From contig CM031879.1 of assembly GCA_018697195.1 (NCBI GenBank), positions 34,548,228-34,612,227 on the forward strand: a stretch of 64,000 bases of DNA. Direction: 5' to 3'. Positions 13,801 through 26,845 of the stretch are shown in pieces. Each line of letters starts with the position of its first letter. The stretch's first letter is position 1. Origin of the DNA: Certhia americana. Its lineage: Eukaryota; Chordata; Aves; Passeriformes; Certhiidae. The notes beneath the pieces are model-generated. The model saw only the letters and a program-made list of their open reading frames with translations, did not search any database and was not told the origin of the DNA. Both the position numbers and the translations under genes were made by a program.

Positions 13801-15950
13801 AAGGGAACATTCTTAACATAAAAAGCTGACAGTCCTGTTTCATCATTGGTGCACATGGACAAGCTAATAGCCTTTTTTTTTTTCAAAGTATCATCAGCCT
13901 TTCATGCTTACAGGAAAGGTTCTGAAATATGTGAAAGCCATCCAGTGACCACAGGGACAGTGAAAATTTATTATCTTGTATTGAAGACCTTTATTCCCAC
14001 AAAGTATAAAAAGAATCCTGGAGAGAACATCCAAAAGCCCGCATAATCTTCAGGTACTTATGAAAAGAAAGTAAGACTAAGCTAAAGCAGAACAACATTT
14101 CACAAAATATTTGCTCTCAGCTTCCAGCTATCAGCTTACCTGACTGAGACAGAAGTTGTACTTGCCTGGGTGTGATTAGTAGCTCTTGAAAGATATTTCC
14201 TCCATGAGGGAAATTTTGTAGTAGTTTATGAAATTATTTACTCTTGTTTTGCATAAAGCATTGAATGTCAATGAATGCCAAATTAAATTTGCAGTGTATG
14301 AAAAATTCTGAACATATTGCCTACTTTTTCTACAGTGAGGAATATCTACCAAAGTTTTCTAATACCTTCTCTGTGCCATCCACAATTTTATATCCCTCTT
14401 ATCAGTTGTCTCATCTTCAACTGATGAGTCCTTACCAAACTGATCTCTTCCTCTGCAGAAGTGTCTCTAGCTGTGCTCCTTTTCTCCTTATTTAATACCT
14501 TCTGTAACTGGTAGCAACAGGCTGCAATGGTGGATACCTCAAATCATGGAACCATGTAAAGAAAGAAGCAGAAGAGCAATCTTTATGATATGTCCAGAAG
14601 CCAAATTTCTTTGCCACCAGTTTTGAAGATGCAATTTGTCTAGCCATCCATAATACATCAGCAGAAACCACACCTGCTGTATTATTGCATTATTTGTCTC
14701 TGGAGCACCCTCTCTGCATCTCATCCAGCAAAATTAAAATAACAGCAGAATCTACGGTCAGGGAGAAACTACAAAATTCTGACATTTTGTTTCAATTGAG
14801 TGGAAATAAAAGTTGGAATTAAAGTAAATATTTTCTTATCAGAAAATTTAATTTTGCATTTTTTTTCAGCACTCTCAAGGAGTTTTATGGTTTGATAAGA
14901 TTAAAGATTAAGTGGATAAGATTATACACTTTGATAAGATTAAAGCACTTCTTTCATGCAATGTAGTACTTCCTTTTGATTGCAACATTTCAGCTTTTAT
15001 TTATCTTCATCTAATTATACATAACAATATTAAAATCAAAATGTAAAAGTGAAAATTACCTTGACCTTGTCAGAATGACTTTTTTTTCAATTCTATTTAA
15101 AAAAATATCAACAGTTTATTAAAATTTTCCATTTAAATTAATTTCTACAAGACACTTGGACACCCATGAATCGAAAAGTACTTTTTGTACTTTCGAAGAA
15201 TGCTGTTTTCACATCAAATGTTTAACCAAGACTAATTGTTATTCTCTCTTTCTTACACATAGGTTTTGTCAAGAAAAAGCATATGTCCTATTAAATGAAA
15301 TGCAGAGAGACTGAAGCCTTTGAGGAGCCCTTGAGGACCTTATGCTGATAATATAGATGCTAAAATTTTCATTCCACCATCTGTCCAAACATTAAAGTGC
15401 CTGAAAACTCCAAGAAGCAAACACAGGAAAACTTTTTTTACAAGTTTCAGATATTATATTCTTAGTATTTAATTTCACCCCTAACCTAGTGATTAGTCTA
15501 TCATGAAACTGGTAGAAGGAAAGGCAGATTCTTAACTTTACTACTTAATTTTTCTAGTGTTTGTATTAGTTTAAACTGACCCTGACAGGAAATGAGCCTG
15601 AATGAACAGCAGTGTTTAACATTACATTACTTTTAACAGAGAGCCAGTGTAAGACACTCCAGTCCTCCCTTCCTCCTTTTGGTAAGCTCAGCTTATTTCT
15701 GAAGCCCACAGCTTGCCCTGAATTATGCAGACCATCAGCTCTTTGAAACTGGACTGTAAAATAGATGACCTAAACTATCTCTTGGAAATTAAAAGTAGCA
15801 GACTGGGACAGTGGAAGGACTATCAAAATCTGACACTCATATAACAACATCAGACTGAAAAATCCATTACTTTAGGGACTATTTGAAACCATGGTCTGTA
15901 TGTGCAAAGCTGCACAGACTGCTTTAGCAGCACACCTGATGTGCCAACTT
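10889..15950. other. AT-rich non-coding DNA
   Basis: I see no supported gene. The stretch includes a degenerate ATAGAT/TATA-rich patch (about 12650-12712), a T-rich run near 13873-13883 and a near-palindrome at 15171-15196. An ATG-initiated open frame of 83 codons lies on the minus strand at 11255-11506. It has fairly protein-like composition but matches no family I know. Another ATG frame of 60 codons (12948-13130, minus) is likewise unassigned. Both lengths are unremarkable in AT-rich DNA. Confidence 0.6.
12650..12712. repeat. degenerate TA/ATAGAT simple repeat
   Basis: Repeated ATAGAT and TATA units with many substitutions are visible, consistent with an old, decayed microsatellite. Confidence 0.7.
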
Positions 15951-16351
15951 TAGAATCATAAAATGGCTTGGGTAGGAAGTGACTTCAAAGATCATCTAAT
16001 TCTAACCACCCCACAATGGGCAGGGATGTAACTCACTACATCACGTTGCCCAGTCTGGCCTTGGGGATACTTCCAGGAATGGGGCATCCACAACTGCTCT
16101 GGGAAACTGGTTCTAGTGCCTCACCACCCTCTGAATAAAGAACTTCCTTCTAACTTCTAATGCAAATGTCCCCTCTTTCAGTTTATAACCATTTCCCCTT
16201 GTCCTATCACTATCTGCCCGTGCAAAAAGTCACTCTCCCTTCTTTTTATAAGCTCCCTTTACTTACTGGAAGGCTGCTAACAGTTTCCTTGGAATCTTCT
16301 CCAGGCTGAAAACTCCAAACCATCTAAGCCTGTCTTCATAGGAGAGATGCT
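15951..16351 (-). mobile_element. CR1 LINE 3' end, antisense
   Basis: Read on the plus strand this is the reverse complement of a CR1 3' end. It begins with tagaatcataaaatggctt, the reverse of the CR1 terminal repeat and UTR. It then runs through gggcatccacaactgctctg, cctctttcagtttataacca, ccccttgtcctatcacta and gcctgtcttcataggagaga, all hallmarks of the ORF2 C-terminus and 3' UTR in antisense. Similarity stops abruptly at about 16351, as expected for a 5'-truncated insertion. The 3' end is well preserved, so the insertion polarity is clear. Stop codons and indels make it non-coding. Confidence 0.95.
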
Positions 16352-17942
16352 GAAAAAACTAAGGTGTCAGAAAAAAAAGGTGAGGCAGATTTTTTTGTAC
16401 ACTGAAAAGATCAGAAAAATTTGGTGTAGAAAGGGTAGGCAAGGAAGTGGTGCAGACCCTTGGCTCCCTCCTTGCCAAACCCACAGCTGATCTCACAGGC
16501 AGACCAGAAAGTACTTGATCTGCAGCCAGTAGTATAACTCATAGTTTGTGGGCAGCATACTCTACAGAGCATTTCTGTGATGCATGTAGAAAATGTCATG
16601 ACTTGATCTCTTCATTTCCTTTGGCTCCAAGTCTCTCATTACCCTGGTCAGAACTTTGATGAAGGATCAGCTGAAAGGTGGTAGGATGACCACATTGCCC
16701 TTTTTATAGACAAATAGAAGAGGGTTTCTAGTAGCCTGAATTGATTATGTTAATGTTTTTTTTTTCCAGTGTAAAATGACAGTATAACATAAAAAAGCCG
16801 AAGAGAAAAGATTTAGATGATGCTGATAGCATTTTATTTTCATAATCATTTTTTTTTCTGTACTGCATAGCAAGAAACAACATATGTTCCATGCGCTCCA
16901 ACTGTTCTCCACCTACCTTCTTTCCCACAACAAAAACAAAGTAGGAAAAATGTATTTCATTTATACATATCACATATTTTGAATCATTGACCTAATCTTA
17001 GACCCAAAGTGTGGCATTGAAGTTTTTGTTGAATTCTGGAACTTTTAGTGAATTACTTATTTCTGGGGTTATCTGCTGCATACATATTGTTCTACTTTAT
17101 TCCTAAAAGAGCAGAATATTCAAAGCATAATTTGAGCACCAAAATATCTTATATTTCTGTGGTTAATAAAGGATTCCTAACGATATCAGAAAAAGGTAGA
17201 TATGTATCAGAGATTATTCCAGCTACAGTTGCTTTACTAGCAGCTTTGCCAAATAGGTTTCTCTGAGGAAGACAACTTTATTCTAAAAGAAGACAGAAGA
17301 CTGGGTCTTCTTAATGTTGACTAGTGCAAAAGAAGAAAAGAGTTTGTGCTTTGGGACTTGACTGGACCTCACATATTATTTAAAACCTGTGTGCATATAA
17401 CTATGCACAGTTGGATAAAATTCTCACATAGAGAGTAGATTTACATTGTCCTGCTCAGACATGACTAGAACAGATTTTTCAGAATCACTCTTGGTTTCAA
17501 TCGTGTTGTGATTATTATTTTCAGTCAGTGGAAACTTCCAGGGCAAAAAGTCTAGCTAAAAAAAATCACTAAAAAATTATTTATCAAAATCTGAAGTTTT
17601 CCTTATTGGGGAAAAAAGAAAAAAAAAAAAAGAAAAAAAGAGAATAATTCACTATAAAAAGTTTATCAAGTTGTACATTAAGTATCAAGTCTTGAAAATT
17701 AGAAACTCTTCCCTGTTTAGAGACAATAATTTTCACAGATGGGAAATCTGTCTTACAGACATTCAACCACAGAGAAAGACAAGGTTTCCTCCTGGTTAGT
17801 CCTTGAGAGTCTCTACATTGTATTGCAATTCTAATTTTGCACTGACACAGTCACTGAAACACATTTTTTCAAGGAAATTATAAACACGATGTATCTCTTT
17901 AGAAGAAAAATATATCTCTTGATACTTCATGTATCCTCTCTA

Positions 17943-17968
17943 GTTACATGTGTTTGTTACATGTGTTT
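17943..17968. repeat. 13-bp tandem duplication
   Basis: The unit gttacatgtgttt occurs twice, head to tail, with no mismatch. It is probably a replication-slippage duplication. Confidence 0.9.
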
Positions 17969-18955
17969 GCTTTCTAAGATGCATAAAAATATATTGAAAT
18001 ATTTGTCTATTATTTTAGAACCACTGAGCAGTTTTTCTCAACTATCTCAGCTCTACGTGCATGTCATACATTACTTGTTTCTGCCCATAAATGCATCATC
18101 CACCTCAACTTTCAAGTTCTTTTATCACATCTTAGAGTAATACTAAGTAATAAAAGTAATACTTTTTTTTTCTCTAGCTCTATTTTGACTGCTAAGACAT
18201 GTTTATGGTGTTTGCATTGGCTCTGTAATTTTTTGTCTACAGTTTTGAATGCACCTCTTTTTCATGTTATGAAAGATTCTTGTCATTAGAAAATACTTAT
18301 GATGCTTATGTTATCAATAATAATAATCTCAAGTTGGAAAAGGCTTTTGTATATAAGTTGGTAGCTGTATCAAAAAAATTCTTGCTTTTCAAATTGGAGT
18401 CCATAAAAGACCATTTCTAAACACTTGTTATAGTTTAGGCTTATTAAAAAATATTAACATAAAATGTTCAAAGCTGCCAAACTTATAAGCCTTGTCTTCC
18501 AAATAGAAAGTTCTTTGATGCCTACTTAACAGACAATAAAATTTAAAGGTCCCCAAAACCTAAATATTTGTTCATCTTCCATTGGATTTTATCAGTATGA
18601 TACAAATATACTTCAAATAAGGGAGAATATTTAGATGAGCAAGCATATGTAAGATACTGTACTACTAAAAATATCTGATGCTGGGCATTTAGGCTTGTCT
18701 GTAATATAATTAATACATCTTGTCATTATAAAGTGTTCAATGGATATCTTTGTGCATTGTAATTATAGCTTTACGTTCCCATTGGACAGCTCATATAGAA
18801 ACGATTCCTAGTTATAAGTGGCTGCTATATTAAAGTGAAATACAGGCTCACTTCAGAAATAGCAAGACTTCTAGGAGGTGATGGTGAAATTATTGCCATG
18901 ATGTGTTTTTAAATTCTTTGGTCGCTTTTGACATGAGTGTGTCTTTAGGACACTG

Positions 18956-19026
18956 TTTTGCAGTGTTAGTGGTTGGGAAATGTGACAAAGTTTCCCGCTC
19001 ACGTTAGCAACCACTCATCTGCAAAA
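18956..19026. repeat. 71-nt imperfect inverted repeat (hairpin)
   Basis: Outer arms ttttgcag (18956-18963) and ctgcaaaa (19019-19026) pair perfectly. Inner arms agtggttg (18968-18975) and caaccact (19008-19015) also pair perfectly, and ggaaa (18976-18980) can pair with tttcc (18991-18995) around a 10-base loop. A 12-base bulge (18996-19007) interrupts the 3' arm. It could be a decayed terminal-inverted-repeat element, a hairpin RNA or chance. No target-site duplication is evident. Confidence 0.6.
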
Positions 19027-21406
19027 TAGATGATAATAGCCAATCACACAATAGGTTTTTCTCTACAGTATTATATCAAAGCCATTATTTTTTAATCACT
19101 TTCGGTCTTGTTCTTCATTGACAGCAATTGTGAAACTTCAGGCCAGTAACAGCATAAATCAAAAAGATGTTACTCTATATATATATGTTTTATTGTCTTA
19201 TTCTTATCACTTTTTCCCTACCCATTTTCAGACAGCTTTTAAGTGAACACTAGTTACTAAGGATCTCTTCTGGTATTTGGGGATGTCAAGGAGCAGGATT
19301 CAGAGGGGTCTAGAAAAACGCCTTTCTAGCAGAAGCCATTTATTTTTTAATGTCAGTAATAATTACTGGGATATTTTCATGAGATCTATACACTTGAGAA
19401 GTTTTAGGATGATGACTCTTACATTGCAAAGCCTACCTCCTTTATGCTGAAACTGCTGATTTATTGAGGTTAGTTGTTTCCCTTTATATAACATTTATAT
19501 TTTTTCCATTTCTATGTAGGATAAATGAACTTGCTGTACTTGTCATTATATAAACAGCTTTTCTGTCTGTCAAATAAGGTCTTACTGCTTCTGACAATAT
19601 ATGCTTTCAACATTATGGAATCATACAAGAATATTTGATGGCCGAATCAGTTCAATTCTATTGGAGCTGTCATTGTCATTGTGTAGTCCCCTTCCTCTTT
19701 CTCTCTCTTCTGACAAAATGCAAGTACTCAATATCCTTAGTCAATGTTGTTTTATTTCTTACTAAGGGCAAAACTGTTTTTCCTTTGGTACTAAATCTAT
19801 ACTAAAAGCTCCACAAATACAGAGCTTGATTTTTAATAATAAAATCTCTTTGGAGGAAAATAGTACACAGGCTCCCCACCTAATGTATGTGAAAGGTTAA
19901 ATATCGAGCATTGCATACATTTGAAAACCCAAACAGTAATCCCATAGTATGTTAAATAAGCATCCCCCTAAATCAGGCAGCTGAGAAATGTGAAGGCAGT
20001 AGGACATTTGAAATCACACATCTCAGTGCTGCTGGGTAGGGAATTACACTTGAGGTATGTGCCTTGAGTATCTTCCTCAAAGAGAGCTGATTGTGCTCTC
20101 TGCTTTCTGTTCTTAAATTTAGCTATTTTTTTCTTCCTAAGTACATCTGAAAAAATAGAAACTAATCAGGTTAAGAGCAATATTCATGGACAGAAGGAGT
20201 TTAGTTCCCTTTTGCCCAGATCTGGCTTTGAATCTCTTAGGCAAATGGAGTGGAAACAAGTTTCTTAAAGTTTGGTTGAAAACTTGGAAATACATTTATT
20301 TTCAAACTGGTGCTAGATCTTTGGGTAGTATTTACATGCCCAAGGTCCTTTAGCATATCTGCAAAGCTTTCACCACTATAATTCAACATTAATCTTAATG
20401 ACATTTCATTTCCCACCTTGTTTAATGTTAATAAAAAGCCACAACACATCATGTTCTCAATTCAATGGAATGAATAACCTCTAATATATGTTCATGTCTC
20501 CCTCTGATCCATATGGTTAGTATCCTAAAAAAATTATAAGCTTGATAATGCGAAATGTAACAAAAAACCCTATTTTTAGTCTTCATCTTATTTAATGCCT
20601 TTACAGTTTTCCTTTAATTCCCTTTAGACTTGTTGAGTCTCATTTTTTCCGTATGAAGGCGAGTGGCTTCTTACATAGTACACTGCTCTGTACTTTTCTG
20701 AATATTTCCCTGGCTTAATTTTAGAAATATTAAACCTCATAGGCATTTCCATATACTTGCCTATTAATTCCAATAGAACAGGAAGAGACTTCTTAAAATT
20801 ATTAGGAGTTAATGTACATGTTAATTCATCCTAGTATAGTAGTCCTCTCAAGAGTCTCCATTTAATAAAAAAATCTAGCACATCTATTAATAAAATACTC
20901 TGGAATTAAGGCCAACAGTCCTGATGTCCAAAGCCCTACATGGCATAGCAACTTTCAGAAAAGAGGAAAACAAAGAAGGACAAACAAAGAGCTATTTCTT
21001 GCAGGGAAAATGATATGCTGATTCCTTACTGCAATATAATTAAGTGCTCCTATATACCCGTGATATCTTAAAAGAATAATTATTTGTACTATTTTAGTGT
21101 TGGACCATAAATATGTTATTGCGACAATGCACCACTTAGATCCTTGGGAGTAAATTGGGAGTTAAATGAGCACTTTTTTAAAGGTGTTTTAAATTAAATA
21201 CTCCTTCCAGGACTATTTCCAAGCAGGTAACTTTCTTAGATTAATACAGAAGTATTTTTTCTGACTTTGTTTTTAAAATGTCTTACACAGTTCTGTTCAG
21301 TATCTTCATTATGTCTCTTTGTTACTATCTCCTTTGTCAAGCCTTTTCTCTCTTTCCTTCCTTCCTACCAAACAGTTTTAGCAAATTACACCTAGTTTTT
21401 CCAATC

Positions 21407-22004
<598 letters not shown>

Positions 22005-23199
22005 TGGAACTATGAGCCTTATCTCCTATAATAGGAATTACCTTCTAATAGGAATTTCCTTTTCATATTGCAGTACTCCCAAATATCTATTTCTCAATTC
22101 TCCAACAGGCAACACTACTATTGATTGTGTGAGAAATGTGGTGTGGAAGACATAAATTTAATTTTAAGTATTTGGAACTTTACTTGTGATAAAAATATGT
22201 TTCTCCGATTTTTTTTATGAAAGTTTTCTTGCCTTATATAAAATTGATTGGAATAAAATATAATGGTTCAATTGGAAGGAATCTGGAACAATCAACTCAT
22301 TGTTATGATCCTATTATTGAAATTATTAGAGACAGACTTCTGCTCAAATTAATGTGCAAATGACACCGTATGCTGAAGTCGATAGTATGGATTTTTATTA
22401 AAGTAAATGTGAGGTAGAGAGAGAGATAGGGAAAAGAGAAGTGGGGGGAGAGGGAAAGACAATGACAAAGAAAACAGAAAATATTATAAATGCTCACAAA
22501 GATTCTGATGACATCCTGTTGGTCCTCTTCTAGTCTTCTCGGTGGTTGCAGTCATGTTGAAGTTATGTTTGCAGTCTGTATCTATCAAGTGGGAAGTGCA
22601 AAAGAGACCACAGATCACAAAATCTATTTGCTTTATATTTACTCAGGTTCAGGTGGGAACACCTACGTGTCTCCTCTGAAGCACTGAGTTTCACACTGGA
22701 TGATATAAAGTTATGGATCAGGACTCTGACATCTTTCTTCTAAGGTGCTGCAGCTGTCTCTTCAGTGTAGTTGAATCAATCATGACTCACCAGATGAGAT
22801 GAATACCTTCACCCAACATGTGAATATTCCACTACTTGGAAGGGGAATTATGTAAGGAAGAGCATTGGCATGATAAGAAGGACTCTTTCCACATCAGAGG
22901 ATTTGCTTATCATTCTCTTCTCTTATCTGAAATCCAGCTTGTAGCCTCAGATGTGCATGCCCTTCTGCACCTGAGAGGCCACTCTGTGCATCACTACCAA
23001 AGCACCCAGTGGATGGTTTAAGCCATTAGTACCAATAGCCCAGTCTCTTAGCAGCACAGTCTCTTATAGAGGTTACTACAAGTAGATGAATGAGTTATTA
23101 ATCACTAGCACTCCAGTCTTTCACACTCATCCAACAGCCTGACCAATTAATGGCTGGCCAAGAGCTAAAGCATGCGATTAAGGGCATTGCCCAAATGTC
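22005..23199. other. non-coding DNA upstream of an antisense CR1 fragment
   Basis: A purine-rich GA patch lies at about 22411-22460. From about 22690 the base composition becomes more balanced. Because this side is the 3' side of the antisense CR1 piece at 23200-23950, a more decayed continuation of that element is possible, but I could not match it line by line. Confidence 0.5.
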
Positions 23200-23950
23200 C
23201 CAATGACTCACCAATTTGATATCCTCCTCTGGATGCACTCAAGGACCTTCAAATTCTTCTCAAATCATGGACCATGTAACTATACACATCACTCAAGGTA
23301 AGGCCAGACAAATGCTAAACACAGTGCTGTAATAACCTCTTTTGATCAGCTGGTTATCTGTGTTTAGTGTGCCCAAGGATGGTATTTGCCCTCTTGGCTG
23401 CCAGGACTCACTGTGGATACATGTTTATCCCACTGTCAGCCACCACTACTATGGTTTGTTAATTACCACAGGCCTGCTCTTCAGTCATTCCTCTCCTAGC
23501 TTATTCCTGGCATTACTCTGCCGTAGGTGCAGAGTCAGACATTTAGACTTCTTTAATTCCATGCCAATCCATGCAGTTCCCTCTGCAAGGCCTCTCATCC
23601 CTTGAGAGAGTCAGGACCTTCTTCTTGTTTGGTGTTGTCAGCAAACTTGCTAAGAATACATTTGACTTCTACATCTAGATCATTGATAAAAGCACTGAAC
23701 AGAACAACCCATGATTGAACCCTGAGGGACATTGCTGTTGTCCCCAGCCAAATGTTGCTCCATTCACTACAACCACTGGAGCCCCATTATTATGAACTTT
23801 TTGCCCTTTGAACCTACTCATCCCACAGTCAGAGAGCTTGTCCAGAAGGATGCTGTGAGGGACAGCATTGAAAGTGTTACTACAAATAAAGTGAATTGGG
23901 CTCTCTGTGAATATGCAGAACAAATAAGAATACCCAGGGTTTGCTCACAT
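23200..23950 (-). mobile_element. old CR1 LINE fragment, reverse-transcriptase region, antisense
   Basis: On the minus strand the frame within 23675-23923 reads FNAVPHSILLDKLSDCG and then VVVNGATFGW. Both are well-known stretches of the CR1 ORF2 reverse-transcriptase domain (the 'FDTVPHSILLDKL...' and 'VVVNGATSGW' region). Further downstream in the element (lower coordinates) come the sense equivalents of SKFA (near 23640) and of VLECIQRR (near 23225-23255). Frameshifts, stops and divergence show an old copy. The catalytic YADD-type motif cannot be read. The lower boundary is approximate. Confidence 0.88.
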
Positions 23951-26746
23951 ATCCACCAGCATGAGGGAAAAAAGACAGCAGCTGCAGGTAGCTCTGTGTG
24001 CCAGTTGATAGGATAGAATAAAGAACCTTAATCTGCTTTGACTGGGCTGCTTCACAGTCACTTTTTGTGGGTATAATATGTCAACAAACCTTATGAATGT
24101 TAGGTAAAGAAAATTCTGAACAAACAAACCAAAACAAAACCAAGACAGAAGATCACCACAACAAACTGAACAAAAAGACTAAGCACCCTCCCCTTGCCCT
24201 TCATTAATGAAGAGTAAGAGGATTTCTTTTTTTTGTTTTTTAACGTAGAACAATAAATTCAGTCTGAATGGAAATATAGCTTCTGATGGAAAACAACTTC
24301 ATGAAAAGTCTTTTTTTCCTGCTTTTATAACTTCTAAATCATTAGCATGGATATATTGAATAACAGCAACATATTATTGTGAATGCATTGCAAACCAAGA
24401 CTTTGTTCCTGCTTACACTTTATTATCAAGGGTATAACATGAACACTTAATTCCATAGTATTACACACTTTATAGATTTGTAAAAATTTGAAAATGGTAA
24501 CACAAGTGAACTTGAAAATATTTATTTCAAGTATAAGATTTGTTGAGTGTTATATTCTTGTTTCCTGAAAATACCAATTCAAACTTAAGTCAAATCACTG
24601 GTGGCTAATCAGCTTCAATACTATTTTTCCTTTATCATACCTTTAATCTTGATGTAAAAGAATTGATATTTAGCACAAATTATGTCAGGATTTTAAAAAA
24701 ATCAATTAATCATACAGAAATCCATTATAATCTAAGTGAAACTGCCTCATTGCCCCCCTGTATTCTCAAGACTATAAACAAACAGACCTTATTTAGCAAG
24801 AACTTTAAGAACTTTTTCTTTTTGTACATCTTTTGCTCCTTCAAAGTAAAGGCACTTGAGAAATGAAGCCATGACAGCCATTTCATGGGTCATTCTAGCT
24901 GGTTACCTTCCTGTCTCTAATGGTCTACACCTGAAGTAGTAATCCCTATCTCTTTTTATAGTCAGTGGAGAGAAGCAGAAGCTTTTAAATAACAATTCAT
25001 CTCATCTTAAAGTAGACATCTAAGGTAAGTAAGGTCAATCATGCACTGTTAGGGTCTATTTCTTTCCACTGATGCTGCAGAGATCTAATGTTACCCCTTT
25101 CAGAGGTTAATGTAGATACAATGTAACAGTTCAAAGAGTTTCTGTCTGATTTGCTGCTTTATCTTTCCATTTCCACTTCAGTTTATACGTTGATACAATC
25201 TCATCAATTGTTTGTTGTTTTGTCCCTTCTGTTCACCTACAACTTCTCACTAACTGACTGCCAGAATTTAATTCTACAGGATTTTCTATTCTTAAAGCTA
25301 TGATTCCTGGAATTTCAGGAATTTCACCTCTAGTTAAAAGGGTTCTTGTCAAACGCAAAATTGATGGGCTAAATTTTAAGACTCAACATTAAATGAAGTA
25401 GTAATAAAATCCATTTAATTAAATAGTCCCACCTTTATGTTCATTTAACTGTAATTCTGCATTGTAACTGAAATTTGATTACCATAGTAAGAGTGGTAGT
25501 TTCTGAGACTGATTGTTAAACTGAATGATTTATTTTAAATTTATGGCATGTGAGATGCTAAACTAATTCATAGCAATTATTTTATCTTTTAGAAGACCTT
25601 TCTAAAATGAGGCTTGCAATGAACTCACTAAACAACTTTTATTCTCTGACTCAAATTAGCCCAAGATTATAATGTTTATAATACCACTCCTTTTACACTC
25701 AAGATAAGCATCATAAAGAAATGGATGTTTGTCAATGTTGTATATGTCTCCATAAAACTGACTTTAGAATTTATAAAAGGACGGGTTACAACTTTGGTTT
25801 AGCAACATATATTGGTGATACAGTATTTTTTAATTTTTTTTTTTATTTCATTAAATCTGCTTAATCTTCAGGAAAGAAGGCAATTCGGTATTTTTCCCAG
25901 AAATTAAAGCACATGAAGACATTCTCTTCCAGTTCAGAATTGTCATTCAAACATCTAAAAGCTTTACAAATTCTAGTTCCATAACATTTATTCCACAGTC
26001 ACCTCATTCTGAATCAGTCATATTAGTCTCAGCCATAACTGCATATCACTGAAGTGTCCATTTAAGAAAGTGGTCTGGGCATCCTTTTTAGTCAATAAGA
26101 GAGTGAGAGATCTCTACACAGCTAGTATCTTTAGATTCCATACATAAAATAAGATGCATTACCCCTCTTAGAGGTCTGCCCACTGTATGCAAAAGAGTCT
26201 CATGATGAACACCTAAATCTCTGTGAGATGAAAGGAGTGTTCTGTGCAGTTCTGTGAATATACATATGCAACCAACAGCATCTGAGGCAAAGTTAAGTGT
26301 ATGGGATTAGTACCTACAGCTGGAAGGTTCAATATTAACTTACACAATCTGCACCCTTCAGAGTAGTGCTCTAAAGACTGATGCAGATGCCTAAAGCTGA
26401 TGACTATATTTTACCACATGGCCTTATAGTCTGTGAAGAGAAACATTTTCTTTTTCTTTTATTTTTCTTACAACACAATTAGTCCCAAAGGAGAGAGTAG
26501 ACTGATTTTTCTCTGTAACTGTCTTTTCTCAATGAGAGATCCAAAAGTCTATAACCAGATGTGAGCAATTACACAGACAATGCATACGGGTACCTGAAAC
26601 CTTAAGGTTTTTAATATATATATAATAAGGGTAATTACTCCAACTGTAGACAGTATTGTCTACAGAACTTGGTTAAGATTATCTTTCTGGGGCATAATCT
26701 TAAGTCCAGATATTCCGAGAATTAAGTGTTCAAAAAACAAGTAGGT
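23951..26746. other. AT-rich non-coding DNA
   Basis: I see no gene or identifiable transposon. One short perfect inverted repeat (tgtagaca ... tgtctaca, 26645-26664) is present. The open frames are short and unremarkable. Confidence 0.65.
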
Positions 26747-26845
26747 ATGATGCTTAGGGATATGATTTAGTGGTGGACCTGGCAGTGCTGGATAAACTGT
26801 TGATCTGAGAGACCTATTCCAACATTAATGATGCCAAGATTCCAT
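26747..26845 (+). mobile_element. short CR1 3' end fragment
   Basis: About 100 bases match the last part of a sense CR1 copy. A gcttagggatatgatttagt line is followed by ggtggacctggcagtgctgg, a diverged 'gacctattccaac' line and a gccaagattcc remnant of the terminal repeat. It is the same CR1 subfamily type as 8138-8456, whose copy breaks off where this one begins. No coding content remains. Confidence 0.85.

Larger units (their letters stand above)
16352..21406. other. AT-rich non-coding DNA
   Basis: No gene or named repeat was recognised. The stretch contains an A-rich run at about 17611-17641, a 13-base tandem duplication at 17943-17968, a short TA run at 19174-19187 and an imperfect hairpin at 18956-19026 (see findings). 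Open frames are short and without recognisable motifs. Confidence 0.65.

Noticed and set aside
15171..15196. Near-palindrome tcgaaaagtac ... gtactttcga
   Set aside because: The arms differ by one base in length and are short. It is within what AT-rich sequence yields by chance, and no element boundary was seen.
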